Assembly: GCF_001613935.1 (NCBI RefSeq)
Contig: NZ_LQCI01000017.1
Coordinates: forward strand, 1-64,000
DNA length: 64,000 bases
Reading direction: 5' to 3'
Source of the DNA: Amycolatopsis regifaucium
GTDB taxonomy: Bacteria > Actinomycetota > Actinomycetes > Mycobacteriales > Pseudonocardiaceae
Part shown: positions 24,014 to 32,300 of the stretch, in pieces
Layout of the letters: each line of letters begins with the position of its first letter
Numbering within the stretch: position 1 is the stretch's first letter
Notes under the pieces: generated by a model
Databases searched by the model: none
What the model saw: the letters and a program-made list of their open reading frames with translations, nothing else
Told to the model about the DNA's origin: nothing
Made by a program: the position numbers and the translations under genes

Positions 24014-25566
24014 TGGAGCGCGACGTGGCTTGGTGGGACCAGGCGGTCTTCTACCAGGTCTACGTGCGCTCGTTCGCCGATTCCGACGGGGACGGCGTCG
24101 GTGACCTCGAAGGCATCCGCGGCAAGCTCGGGTACCTGGAGCTTCTCGGGGTCGACGCACTGTGGCTGACGCCGTTCTACCGCTCGCCCATGGCCGACCA
24201 CGGGTACGACGTCGCCGATCCACGCGATGTCGACCCGATGTTCGGCACCCTGGGCGATTTCGACGTCCTGCTGACCGAGGCGCACAAACGCGGCATCAAG
24301 GTCACCGTCGACGTCGTCCCCAACCACACCAGCAACACCCACGCCTGGTTCAAATCGGCGATGGCGGCGCCGCCGGGCAGCCCGGAACGGGACCGCTACA
24401 TCTTCCGTGACGGGCTCGGCCCGCACGGCGACCAGCCGCCGAACAACTGGGTCAGCGCGTTCGGCGGCCCGGCGTGGACCCGGGTCCCGGACGGCCAGTG
24501 GTACCTGCACCTGTTCTCGCCGCAGCAGCCGGATCTGAACTGGACCAACCACGAGGTGGCCGCCGATCTGGAGCGGACCCTGCGGTTCTGGCTGGACCAC
24601 GGGGTGGACGGTTTCCGCATCGACGTCGCGCACGGCATGGCGAAACCGCCGGGCCTGCCGGACATGGACCCGCGGGTGAACCCGCTCGGGCCGAGCGAGT
24701 TCTACGACCCGCGATTCGACAACGACCGGGTCCACGAGATCCACCAGATGATCCGCAAGGTCCTCGACGAGTACCCGCACGCGATGGCCGTCGGCGAGAT
24801 CTGGGTGACCGACGAGGAACGCCTCGCGCGGTATCTGCGGCCGGACGAACTGCATCTGGCGTTCAACTTCCGGCTCGTGCTCACGCATTTCGACGCCGAC
24901 GCGCTGCGGACGGCCATCGAGCGGTCGCTGGCGGTGCCGAAGTCCGCCGGGGCCTCCGCCACCTGGACGCTGGGCAACCACGACGTCTGGCGGCAGGTCA
25001 GCCGGTACGGCGGTGGCGAGCGGGGCGTGCGGCGGGCGCGGGCGATGGCGCTGGTCGAACTCGCGCTGCCCGGGACGATCTACCTGTACAACGGCGAAGA
25101 ACTGGGCCTCGGCAACGTCGACCTCCCAGCCGAGGCGCTCGCCGACCCGCGCGCGAAGATCTCCGGCGCCGAATTCGGCCGCGACGCGTCGCGGGTGCCG
25201 CTGCCGTGGGAGGGCGACCGTCCGCCGTTCGGTTTCTCGCGCAATCCGCGCACGTGGCTGCCGATGCCCGCGTCCTGGGCGTCGGTGACGGTGGAAGCGC
25301 AGCTGGAGGATCCCGCGTCGACGCTGTCGCTGTACCGGCGGGCGATCGAGCTCCGGAAGTCGCACCGGGCTTTCCGCGGCGACGACCTCGAGTGGTACGG
25401 CGCCCCGGCGGGCTGTTTCGCGTTCCGGCGCCGAGGTGGCGGGCTGGTCTGCGCGCTGAACACCTCCGCGAGCCCGATCGCGTTGCCGCCGGGCGAGGTG
25501 CTGCTCTCCAGCGCGGGGCTGGTGGACGGGAAACTGCCACCGGACGCGGCCGTTTGGCTCGTCTGA
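24013..25566 (+). CDS. GH13 alpha-glucosidase
   Basis: 517 residues. The (beta/alpha)8 glycoside hydrolase 13 motifs are all present: 'DVVPNHT' (100-106), 'GFRIDVAH' with nucleophile D204, 'VGEIWV' with acid/base E262, and 'LGNHD' with D324. The calcium-site-like 'DSDGDGVGDLEGI' near 24-35 and short C-domain fit the oligo-1,6-glucosidase/alpha-glucosidase subfamily. It hydrolyses terminal alpha-glucosyl linkages of oligosaccharides or maltose in the cytoplasm (no signal peptide). Translation is coupled to glbO by TGATG. Equivalent to Rv2471 (aglA). Confidence 0.93.
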   Translation: MERDVAWWDQAVFYQVYVRSFADSDGDGVGDLEGIRGKLGYLELLGVDALWLTPFYRSPMADHGYDVADPRDVDPMFGTLGDFDVLLTEAHKRGIKVTVDVVPNHTSNTHAWFKSAMAAPPGSPERDRYIFRDGLGPHGDQPPNNWVSAFGGPAWTRVPDGQWYLHLFSPQQPDLNWTNHEVAADLERTLRFWLDHGVDGFRIDVAHGMAKPPGLPDMDPRVNPLGPSEFYDPRFDNDRVHEIHQMIRKVLDEYPHAMAVGEIWVTDEERLARYLRPDELHLAFNFRLVLTHFDADALRTAIERSLAVPKSAGASATWTLGNHDVWRQVSRYGGGERGVRRARAMALVELALPGTIYLYNGEELGLGNVDLPAEALADPRAKISGAEFGRDASRVPLPWEGDRPPFGFSRNPRTWLPMPASWASVTVEAQLEDPASTLSLYRRAIELRKSHRAFRGDDLEWYGAPAGCFAFRRRGGGLVCALNTSASPIALPPGEVLLSSAGLVDGKLPPDAAVWLV

Positions 25567-25583
25567 GCGCCCCCGGGAATGCA

Positions 25584-25630
25584 ATGAAAGGTCCTTTCCT
25601 TGCAAAATTTGCAAGGAAAGGACCTTTCAT
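25584..25630. repeat. Interspersed palindrome family I, copy 3 (diverged)
   Basis: Perfect 23-base arms around one central A (left starts ATGAAAGGTCC, right ends GGACCTTTCAT). It differs from copies 1 and 2 by compensating changes on both arms. It lies between convergent stops at 25566 and 25645. The compensating changes show that base pairing is maintained. Confidence 0.85.
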
Positions 25631-25644
25631 AGCGCGCTACGGGA

Positions 25645-27093
25645 TCAGTTCATGCCCGGGTGCAGCTTGTACTGCGTCTGGGCGTTGAACTGGTTCTGCC
25701 GGACGAACTTCGCCGGGAAGGTCCGCCAGTCGTTCAGTTCGAGGACGTCGAGTCCCTTCACGATGTCGGACGAGAAGATGTAGCCGTTGTACCAGTACGC
25801 CGACCACGTGCCGCCGCCGACGAGCTTCTCGTTCGAGAGCGGGCCCCGCTCCCAGTACGCGATCTCCTTCGGCTTCGCCGAGTCGGTGAAGTCCCACACC
25901 GAGACGCCGCCCTGGTACCAGGACTGGACCATGATGTCCTTGCCCGGCACCGGGATCAGCGAGCCGTTGTGCGCCACGCAGTTCTCGGTCTCGGACTGGA
26001 GCCGCGGGATCTTGTAGTAGCTGCGGAACTCCAGCTTGCGGTTGTCGCCGCGGCCGGTGATCTCGTAGATGCCGTTGGCACCGCGGGTGGAGCCGAACTT
26101 CTCCAGGCAGGTCGCCATGCCACCGCCGCCGAGTTCGTCGGTGAAGACGACCTTGTTGGCGTCGTTGTTGAAGGTGGCGGAGTGCCAGAACGCGAAGTTC
26201 ACGTTGTCCTGGACCCGGCTGAGGACCCGCGGCTTGAGGCGGTCGGAGATGTCGAACAGGACGCCGTCACCCATGCAGGCACCGGCCATCAGGTCCTTCT
26301 CCGGGAGCGCCGTCAGGTCGTGGCAACCGGTGGTCGGCGAGCGGCGGGTGCCGTCGGGGTTGTCGCCGCCGGCGTTGCCGCCGTCCGGGAACAGCACCGG
26401 GGTCGCGACGAGCGCGGCCTTCGCCGGGTCCTTGACGGGGACCTTGATGATCGAGATCTTGTCGTGCGGCGGCTGGCAGTCGGGCAGGTTCGCCGCCGGC
26501 GCGTACGACGAGACGTACACGTAGACGTTCTTGCCGTTCTTGTCCGGCACCATCGTGTTGGTGTGCGAACCGCAGTCGGTCTCGACCGCCGCGACGTACT
26601 TCGGTGCCGCGAGGTTCGAGATGTCGAAGATCTTGATGCCTTCCCACGCCGACTTCTCCGACGCGGGCTTCGACACGCTGTTGCACGAGTTGTCGCTGCG
26701 CGAGGAGTCGGTCGACAGGAAGAGCAGGTCGCCGGAGATCGACACGTCGTTCTGCCCACCGGGGCAGAGGACCTGGCTGACGATCTTCGGGCGGTAGGGG
26801 TTGCGGACGTCGAAGACGTTGAAACCGTCGTAGGTGCCGACGATCGCGTGTCCCTTGGTGAACGCGATGTCCGTTCCGGTCGAGTCCTTGGTGAACGGTC
26901 CCTGCTGCGGGACGTTCGCGATCGACCGGAGGTTCGGGCTGTGGACGATCTCGTCCACCCCGGGGATCGTGGTCGCCGACGGTTCGGCGATGACGGCCGG
27001 CGCGACGAGCGCGCTCGAGGCGCCAAGGGCGGCGACTGCGGCCGCCGACACGAAGACCCTGGTCAAGCGGCGTTTCAGCCCAGGCTGCAGCAC
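25645..27093 (-). CDS. Secreted LVIVD-repeat protein
   Basis: 482 residues, GTG start with GGAGAG eight bases upstream. Signal peptide about 1-36 ('RVFVSAAAVAALGASSALVAPAVIA'). The mature protein has propeller-like LVIVD repeats such as 'AIVGTYDGFNVFDVRNPYRPKIVSQV', 'IKIFDISNLAAPKYVAAV' and 'VSVWDFTDSAKPKEIAYWE'. It contains several cysteines and a 'PGGQNDVSISGDLLFLSTD' unit. Function unknown; such proteins are exported and often found beside DUF305 genes. Here it is divergent from the DUF305 lipoprotein gene with an 87-base shared promoter region, suggesting joint regulation. Confidence 0.85.
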   Translation of the reverse strand: MLQPGLKRRLTRVFVSAAAVAALGASSALVAPAVIAEPSATTIPGVDEIVHSPNLRSIANVPQQGPFTKDSTGTDIAFTKGHAIVGTYDGFNVFDVRNPYRPKIVSQVLCPGGQNDVSISGDLLFLSTDSSRSDNSCNSVSKPASEKSAWEGIKIFDISNLAAPKYVAAVETDCGSHTNTMVPDKNGKNVYVYVSSYAPAANLPDCQPPHDKISIIKVPVKDPAKAALVATPVLFPDGGNAGGDNPDGTRRSPTTGCHDLTALPEKDLMAGACMGDGVLFDISDRLKPRVLSRVQDNVNFAFWHSATFNNDANKVVFTDELGGGGMATCLEKFGSTRGANGIYEITGRGDNRKLEFRSYYKIPRLQSETENCVAHNGSLIPVPGKDIMVQSWYQGGVSVWDFTDSAKPKEIAYWERGPLSNEKLVGGGTWSAYWYNGYIFSSDIVKGLDVLELNDWRTFPAKFVRQNQFNAQTQYKLHPGMN

Positions 27094-27180
27094 GATATGG
27101 CTCTCCTTCCACCCAGCTTTACGCGCACCTTATTCCTTATTTAGGCTCAGCAGATACCGACCAATGGAGGATCTCCCGGG

Positions 27181-27822
27181 ATGAAAAAGAGTTTGACATC
27201 GGCGCTCTTCGTCGCCGCGTTCCTCGTCTCGGGCTGCACCGGCGACGAAACCCCCGCCGCGCCGGCGTCCAGCGCCCCGGTGATCGTCCCCGGAAAGCCG
27301 GGTGAGCAGGCGGGCACCGTCGCTCCCGGCCCGGTGAACCGCGATCAGCCCAACCAGGCCGACGTCGACTACATCACCATGATGATCCCCCACCACCAGC
27401 AGGCGAAGGTGATGACCGAGCTGGTGCCGGGCAAGACGGCGAACGAGCGGATCCGGGCGATCGCGAGCCGGATCTCGGTCGCCCAGGACGGTGAGATCAC
27501 GATGATGAGGACGTGGCTCACCGACCGCGGCAAGCCGGTGCCCGGGGAGGGTCACGACGGGCACGGCGGGCACCACGATCACGCGCTCATGCCCGGGATG
27601 GCGACGGAGGCGCAGCTGGCCGAGCTGCGCGCGGCCTCCGGCACGGCCTTCGAGAAGCTGTTCCTCGACCTGATGATCGCGCACCACCAGGGCGCGCTGA
27701 CGATGGCCGAAGCCCAGCTCGGCAAGGGAGTGGAGATCAAGGCCCAGGAGATGGCGCAGGAGGTCATCACCGGCCAGTCCGCCGAGATCGAGCGCATGAA
27801 GGCGATGCGGGCGACGCTCTAG
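27181..27822 (+). CDS. DUF305 lipoprotein (ferritin-like, metal-binding)
   Basis: 213 residues, with GGAGG upstream. Lipobox 'FLVSGC' gives Cys19 as the acylation site. A Pro/Ala linker precedes the DUF305 four-helix domain, with 'DVDYITMMIPHHQQAKVM' and 'LFLDLMIAHHQGALTMAEAQL', whose paired His and Met residues bind copper in characterised relatives. A His-rich loop 'EGHDGHGGHHDHALMPGM' lies between the two halves. Probably handles copper or another metal at the cell surface. Paired with the divergent LVIVD gene. Confidence 0.88.
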   Translation: MKKSLTSALFVAAFLVSGCTGDETPAAPASSAPVIVPGKPGEQAGTVAPGPVNRDQPNQADVDYITMMIPHHQQAKVMTELVPGKTANERIRAIASRISVAQDGEITMMRTWLTDRGKPVPGEGHDGHGGHHDHALMPGMATEAQLAELRAASGTAFEKLFLDLMIAHHQGALTMAEAQLGKGVEIKAQEMAQEVITGQSAEIERMKAMRATL

Positions 27823-27837
27823 CCGTCCATGCGTTTC

Positions 27838-27886
27838 GTCCTCTGAACGCGGTAGTCGGCGACACGAACCACCGCGTTCAGAGGAC
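27838..27886. repeat. Interspersed palindrome family II, copy 2
   Basis: Perfect 16-base arms GTCCTCTGAACGCGGT (27838-27853) and ACCGCGTTCAGAGGAC (27871-27886), followed by TGAATGCGG as in copy 1 (9604). It sits between convergent stops at 27822 and 27910. Together with copy 1 it defines a second repeat family distinct in sequence from family I. Confidence 0.75.
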
Positions 27887-27909
27887 TGAATGCGGGAGGT
27901 TCGAGGGGG

Positions 27910-28197
27910 TCAGGCGTCGTTGGAGGCGCCGAAGTCGCCGGCGTCCGAGCCGGAGTCGTCGAGGGTGCCCGACACGATCCAGGTCGCCAGCGCGGCGGCC
28001 TGGACATAGGGAGCCGCCTTCGCCGCGGCCCGTCCGGCCGATTTGGCCCGGCCCCACTTCTCCGGGCGCTCGGCCCGTTCCGGCGCCTCCTCACCCGGCG
28101 GCCGCTCGGTCCGCCACGGGGTCTCCTCCGGCCGGACCTCGGCGAGGAAGTCCGCGGTCGGATCCTCCCCGTCCTTGCCGGCGTCCTTATCGCTCAT
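27910..28197 (-). CDS. Small acidic hypothetical protein
   Basis: 95 residues from the ATG at 28197. The N-terminal two thirds are charged and probably disordered ('DKDAGKDGEDPTADFLAEVRPEETPWRTERPPGEE'), then a short Ala-rich segment 'AAPYVQAAALATWIVSGTL' that could be a marginal membrane or amphipathic helix, and an acidic end. No family is recognised. Ribosome site is weak. It is separated from the next minus gene by 63 bases and convergent with the DUF305 gene. Confidence 0.55.
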   Translation of the reverse strand: MSDKDAGKDGEDPTADFLAEVRPEETPWRTERPPGEEAPERAERPEKWGRAKSAGRAAAKAAPYVQAAALATWIVSGTLDDSGSDAGDFGASNDA

Positions 28198-28260
28198 GGG
28201 GACAGCCTGACACCGCGGGCGGCCGGAAGCCACCCGCGGCGTGCGGCGGTAAGAAACCCG

Positions 28261-28896
28261 TCAGAACAGCAGGGGCAGGAGGGCGTGGCGGCGCTTGAGG
28301 ACGGCGCCGTAACGCGCGTCGATGCGCATCCACGAATCCGTCGCGGTCACGCGGACGACGTCGTCGGCGATCGACGAGTCGAGGAAGCCCATCCCGGACA
28401 ACGCGAACAGGCACCGCATCTGGACCTTGATCTCCAGCTCACCGCCGGTGACGGTGAGCACCGCCTGGTCCATCAGCGACGCGGGCGGGTTGCCGTGCGG
28501 GCCGACGTTGTCGCGGGCGAGCGCCACCCCGCGATCGGCGAGCTCCGAGATCACCGTCGCCGGCAGTTCGTCCACCAGCTGCCAGCGCCCCGGCGCGGGC
28601 AGCTCCGAATGCCACATCAGGTCCCTGGCCGGCCCCGGATCCATCCGCTCGCCGCCCGCCACGGTCAGCGCGGCGAGCAGCTCGTTGCCGGACACCGTGA
28701 CGTCCGACGGTGTGATGTCGCCGGCGACGGCCCTGGTCGCGAGGACGTCGAACGGGGTCGCGCTCCACGCCTCGACGACACCGTCGCCGCGCTGACGCAA
28801 GCGCACCAGGGTGTTCTGGTCGAGCCGGACCGCCCTGGCCACGAACGCGCCGAGCGTTTCGCGGTCACCCGCGTCCGGGATGACGAGCTCAGGCAT
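28261..28896 (-). CDS. Conserved actinobacterial protein of unknown function (Rv2474c position)
   Basis: 211 residues. Soluble, mixed alpha/beta. Repeated features are 'LGAFVARAVRLDQNTLVRLRQRGDGVVEAWSATPFDVLATRAV' and a basic C-terminus 'RYGAVLKRRHALLPLLF'. I recognise it only as the conserved gene following thioesterase and gdh in actinobacteria. Its start overlaps the thioesterase stop by 8 bases, so it belongs to the gdh operon. Function unknown. Confidence 0.8.
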   Translation of the reverse strand: MPELVIPDAGDRETLGAFVARAVRLDQNTLVRLRQRGDGVVEAWSATPFDVLATRAVAGDITPSDVTVSGNELLAALTVAGGERMDPGPARDLMWHSELPAPGRWQLVDELPATVISELADRGVALARDNVGPHGNPPASLMDQAVLTVTGGELEIKVQMRCLFALSGMGFLDSSIADDVVRVTATDSWMRIDARYGAVLKRRHALLPLLF

Positions 28897-29308
28897 CCGC
28901 GAACCCCTTCTCCAGGAAGGCGCGTTCGTCCTCGGTCAGCCGCCGCGGCCGCTCCGTCACCGTGTCGTACGGCGCGAGCACCGTCTCCGCGGTGACCGCG
29001 ACCTTGTCGACCTCGGCGGGCCCGGCGTGCACCCGGTAGCCAAGGGTGAAGCTGGCGTGCTTCAAGTCCTTCAACGAGATCTCCACCCGGATGTCCTGAT
29101 CGGACACCACGATCGGCGAACGGTAATGGACGGCCAGCTTCACCACCACGATGCCCTTGGGCAGTTCGGTGAGCCCGGCCCGGACGGCGTCCCCGAACAG
29201 CAGGGGAATCCGCGCCTCCTCGAGCAGGGTCACCAGATTCGCGTGGTTGACGTGCCCGTAGACGTCCATATCCGACCAGCGTGGCCGGATGAGGGAAATG
29301 TAGCTCAC
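28889..29308 (-). CDS. Acyl-CoA thioesterase (4HBT hotdog fold)
   Basis: 139 residues, GTG start. Hotdog-fold hallmark 'RWSDMDVYGHVNHANLVTLLEEAR' with the catalytic aspartate in D13-x-D15 and the GHVNH turn, followed by strand 'VVVKLAVHYRSPIVV'. It hydrolyses acyl-CoA thioesters; chain-length preference is not evident. The start shares one base with the gdh stop and the gene overlaps the next by 8 bases, so three genes are translated in tight succession. It corresponds to Rv2475c. Confidence 0.9.
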   Translation of the reverse strand: MSYISLIRPRWSDMDVYGHVNHANLVTLLEEARIPLLFGDAVRAGLTELPKGIVVVKLAVHYRSPIVVSDQDIRVEISLKDLKHASFTLGYRVHAGPAEVDKVAVTAETVLAPYDTVTERPRRLTEDERAFLEKGFADA

Positions 29309-32300
29309 TACCTCACCGTGCTCCGGATCTGCCTCGCGGCCACCGACAGCGTCGCCAGGTCGAGCTTGCCGGACTTGCCGATCTCGTCCAGCGCCACCCT
29401 GGCGCGCTGCAGCCGCGACGCGTTGGTCTTCTCCCAGTGCGCGATCTTCTCATCCGGGTCGGTGCCCGAATCGCTGTGCCGCAACGCGTCCAGCGTGATC
29501 GCCCGCAGTGAGCCGTACACGTCGTCCCGCAGCGCCAGCCGCGCGAGCGCGTGCCAGCGGTTGCCGCGTTCGAGACCGCTGATCGAGGTCAGCATCTTGT
29601 CGACGCTGAGATGATCGGACAGCGCGTAGTACAGCGCCGCGGTCTCCGCCGGGCTGTGCACCGCGTCGATCCCGACCTGCTGCTCGGCCATCTCCGCGAC
29701 GTCGGTGACGTCGAGCAGGCCGAAGGTGTGCAGCAGGAGCGCCACGCGCTGGGCCAGTTCGGCCGGGACACCGTGCTGGACCAGCCGCTCGGCGTTGTCG
29801 TCGACGGACGCGCATTCGACACCGCGGAGCAGTTCGTGCGCCCGCGGGGCCAGTTCGCCGACGACCCGGCCGAACCGGTTGATCTCGGCGAGCGGGGCCA
29901 GCGGCTGCGGCCGGTTGGTGAGGAACCAGCGGGCCGCCCGGTCGAGCAGCCTGCGGGTCTCCAGCATCATCTCGTCCGCGACCTCGGTCGGCACGACGTT
30001 GTCGAGCGCGTCGATCTGCGCCCACAGCGAGGGCAGGTCGTACACCTGGGTGACCACGGCGTACGCGCGGACGGCGTCGGTCGCGGTGGCGTTCATCTCC
30101 TCCATCAGGCGGAAGACGTAGGAGATCCCGGCACCGTCGACGACCTCGTTGGCCACCATCGTGGTGATGATCTCGCGCTTCAGCGGGTGCTGGAAGATCG
30201 CCTCGCCGAACTGTTCGCGCAGCGGCTTCGGGAAGTACTCCGGCAGGCGCCGCGAGAACACTTCCGAATCCGGGAGTTCGCTCGCCAGCAGCTCGTCCTT
30301 GAGGTCGAGCTTCACGTGCGCCATGAGCGTCGCCAGCTCCGGTGAGGTGAGGCCCTCGTTCGCCTTCTCCAGCGCGCGGAACTCCGCCGAACTCGGCAGG
30401 GCTTCGAGCTTGCGGTCGAAGGCGCCCTTCGCGACCAGCGCCGCGACGAGCCGCTGGTGCACCGAGACCATCGGCCCGGCGTGCGCCCGGCTGACCCCGA
30501 GCACGGCGTTCTGCCGGTAGTTGTCGGCCAGCACCAGCTCGCCGACCTCGTCGGTCATCAGCTCCAGCAGCTCGTTGCGCTGCTCGGCGCCCAGCGATCC
30601 GGTCGAGACCAGGTGATCCAGCAGGATCTTGATGTTGACCTCGTGGTCGGAGCAGTCGACGCCGGCGGAGTTGTCGAGCGCGTCGGTGTTGATCTTGCCG
30701 CCCGCGCGGGCGAATTCGATCCGGCCGAGCTGGGTCAAGCCCAGATTGCCGCCCTCGCCGACGACTCTGACGCGGAGCTGGTTCCCGTTGACGCGCAAGG
30801 CGTCGTTGGCCTTGTCGCCCGCGTCGGCGTGGGTCTCGTTCTCGGCCTTGACGTAGGTGCCGATACCGCCGTTCCACAGCAACTCGACCGGCGCCAGCAG
30901 GATCGCCTGCATGAGGTCGTTCGGCGCCAGCTTCGTGACGTCCTCGCCGAGCCCGAGCGCCTCGCGGACCTGCGGGCTGATCGGGATCGTCTTCGCCGAC
31001 CGCGAGTAGACGCCACCGCCCTCGCTGATCAGCGAGCGGTCGTAGTCCTCCCACGAGGACCGCGGCAGGTCGAACAGCCGCCGCCGCTCGGCGAACGAGG
31101 TCGCCGAGTCCGGGTTCGGGTCGAGGAAGATGTGCAGGTGGTTGAAGGCGGCCACGAGCCGGATGTGCTCCGAGAGCAGCATCCCGTTGCCGAAGACGTC
31201 ACCCATCATGTCGCCGATGCCGACGACGGTGAAGTCCTCGGTCTGGGTGTCCTTGCCCAGCTCGCGGAAGTGGCGCTTGACGCTCTCCCAGGCACCCTTC
31301 GCGGTGATGCCCATGGCCTTGTGGTCGTAGCCGACCGATCCACCCGAGGCGAAGGCGTCGCCGAGCCAGAACCCGTAGTTCGCCGAAACCTCGTTCGCGA
31401 TGTCGGAGAACTTCGCGGTGCCCTTGTCGGCCGCGACCACGAGGTAGCTGTCGTCGCCGTCGTGACGGACCACGCCCGGTGCCGGGACGGTCTTGCCCTC
31501 GACGCGGTTGTCGGTCACGTCCAGCAGGCCGGAGATGAACATCCGGTAGCAGGCGATGCCCTCGTTCAGCTGAGCGTCACGGTCCAGGCCCGGGTCACCG
31601 GTGGCCGTCGGCGGGCGCTTCACGACGAAGCCGCCCTTCGCGCCGACAGGCACGATGACCGCGTTCTTGACCGCCTGCGCCTTGACCAGGCCGAGGATCT
31701 CCGTGCGGAAGTCCTCCCGGCGGTCGGACCACCGCAGGCCACCGCGCGCGACGTCGCCGAAGCGCAGGTGCACGCCCTCGACCCGCGGCGAGTACACGAA
31801 GATCTCGTACTTCGGCCGCGGCTCGGGCAGTTCGGGCACCGCGCTCGGATCGAGCTTGAGCGCCAGGTACTGCCGGGGACTCCCCTCCGCGTCGGTGACG
31901 TGGTAGTTCGTGCGCAGCGTGGCGAGGATGACCGCCATCAGGCGCCGCAGGATCCGGTCCTCGTCGAGGCTGGTCACCTCGTCGACGAGCTCGCCGATCT
32001 CGGCGGTGAGCTGATCGGCCTGCGACGCGCGGGCCTCGGCGCTGATCGAGAGGTCGAAGCGGGTCTCGAACAGCCGCACCAGCGCGGTGGCGATGTCGGT
32101 GTGCGCGAGCACGGTGTTCTCGATGTACTCCTGCGAGAACGGGATCTTCGTCTGGCGCAGGTACCGCGAATAGGCCCGCAGGATGGCCGCCTGACGCCAG
32201 GTCAGCCCGGCGCGCAGGACGAGCCCGTTGAAGCCGTCGACCTCGCAGTCGCCGCGCCAGGCGGCGTGGAACGCGTCCTGGAAGCGGACGCGCAGGTCGG

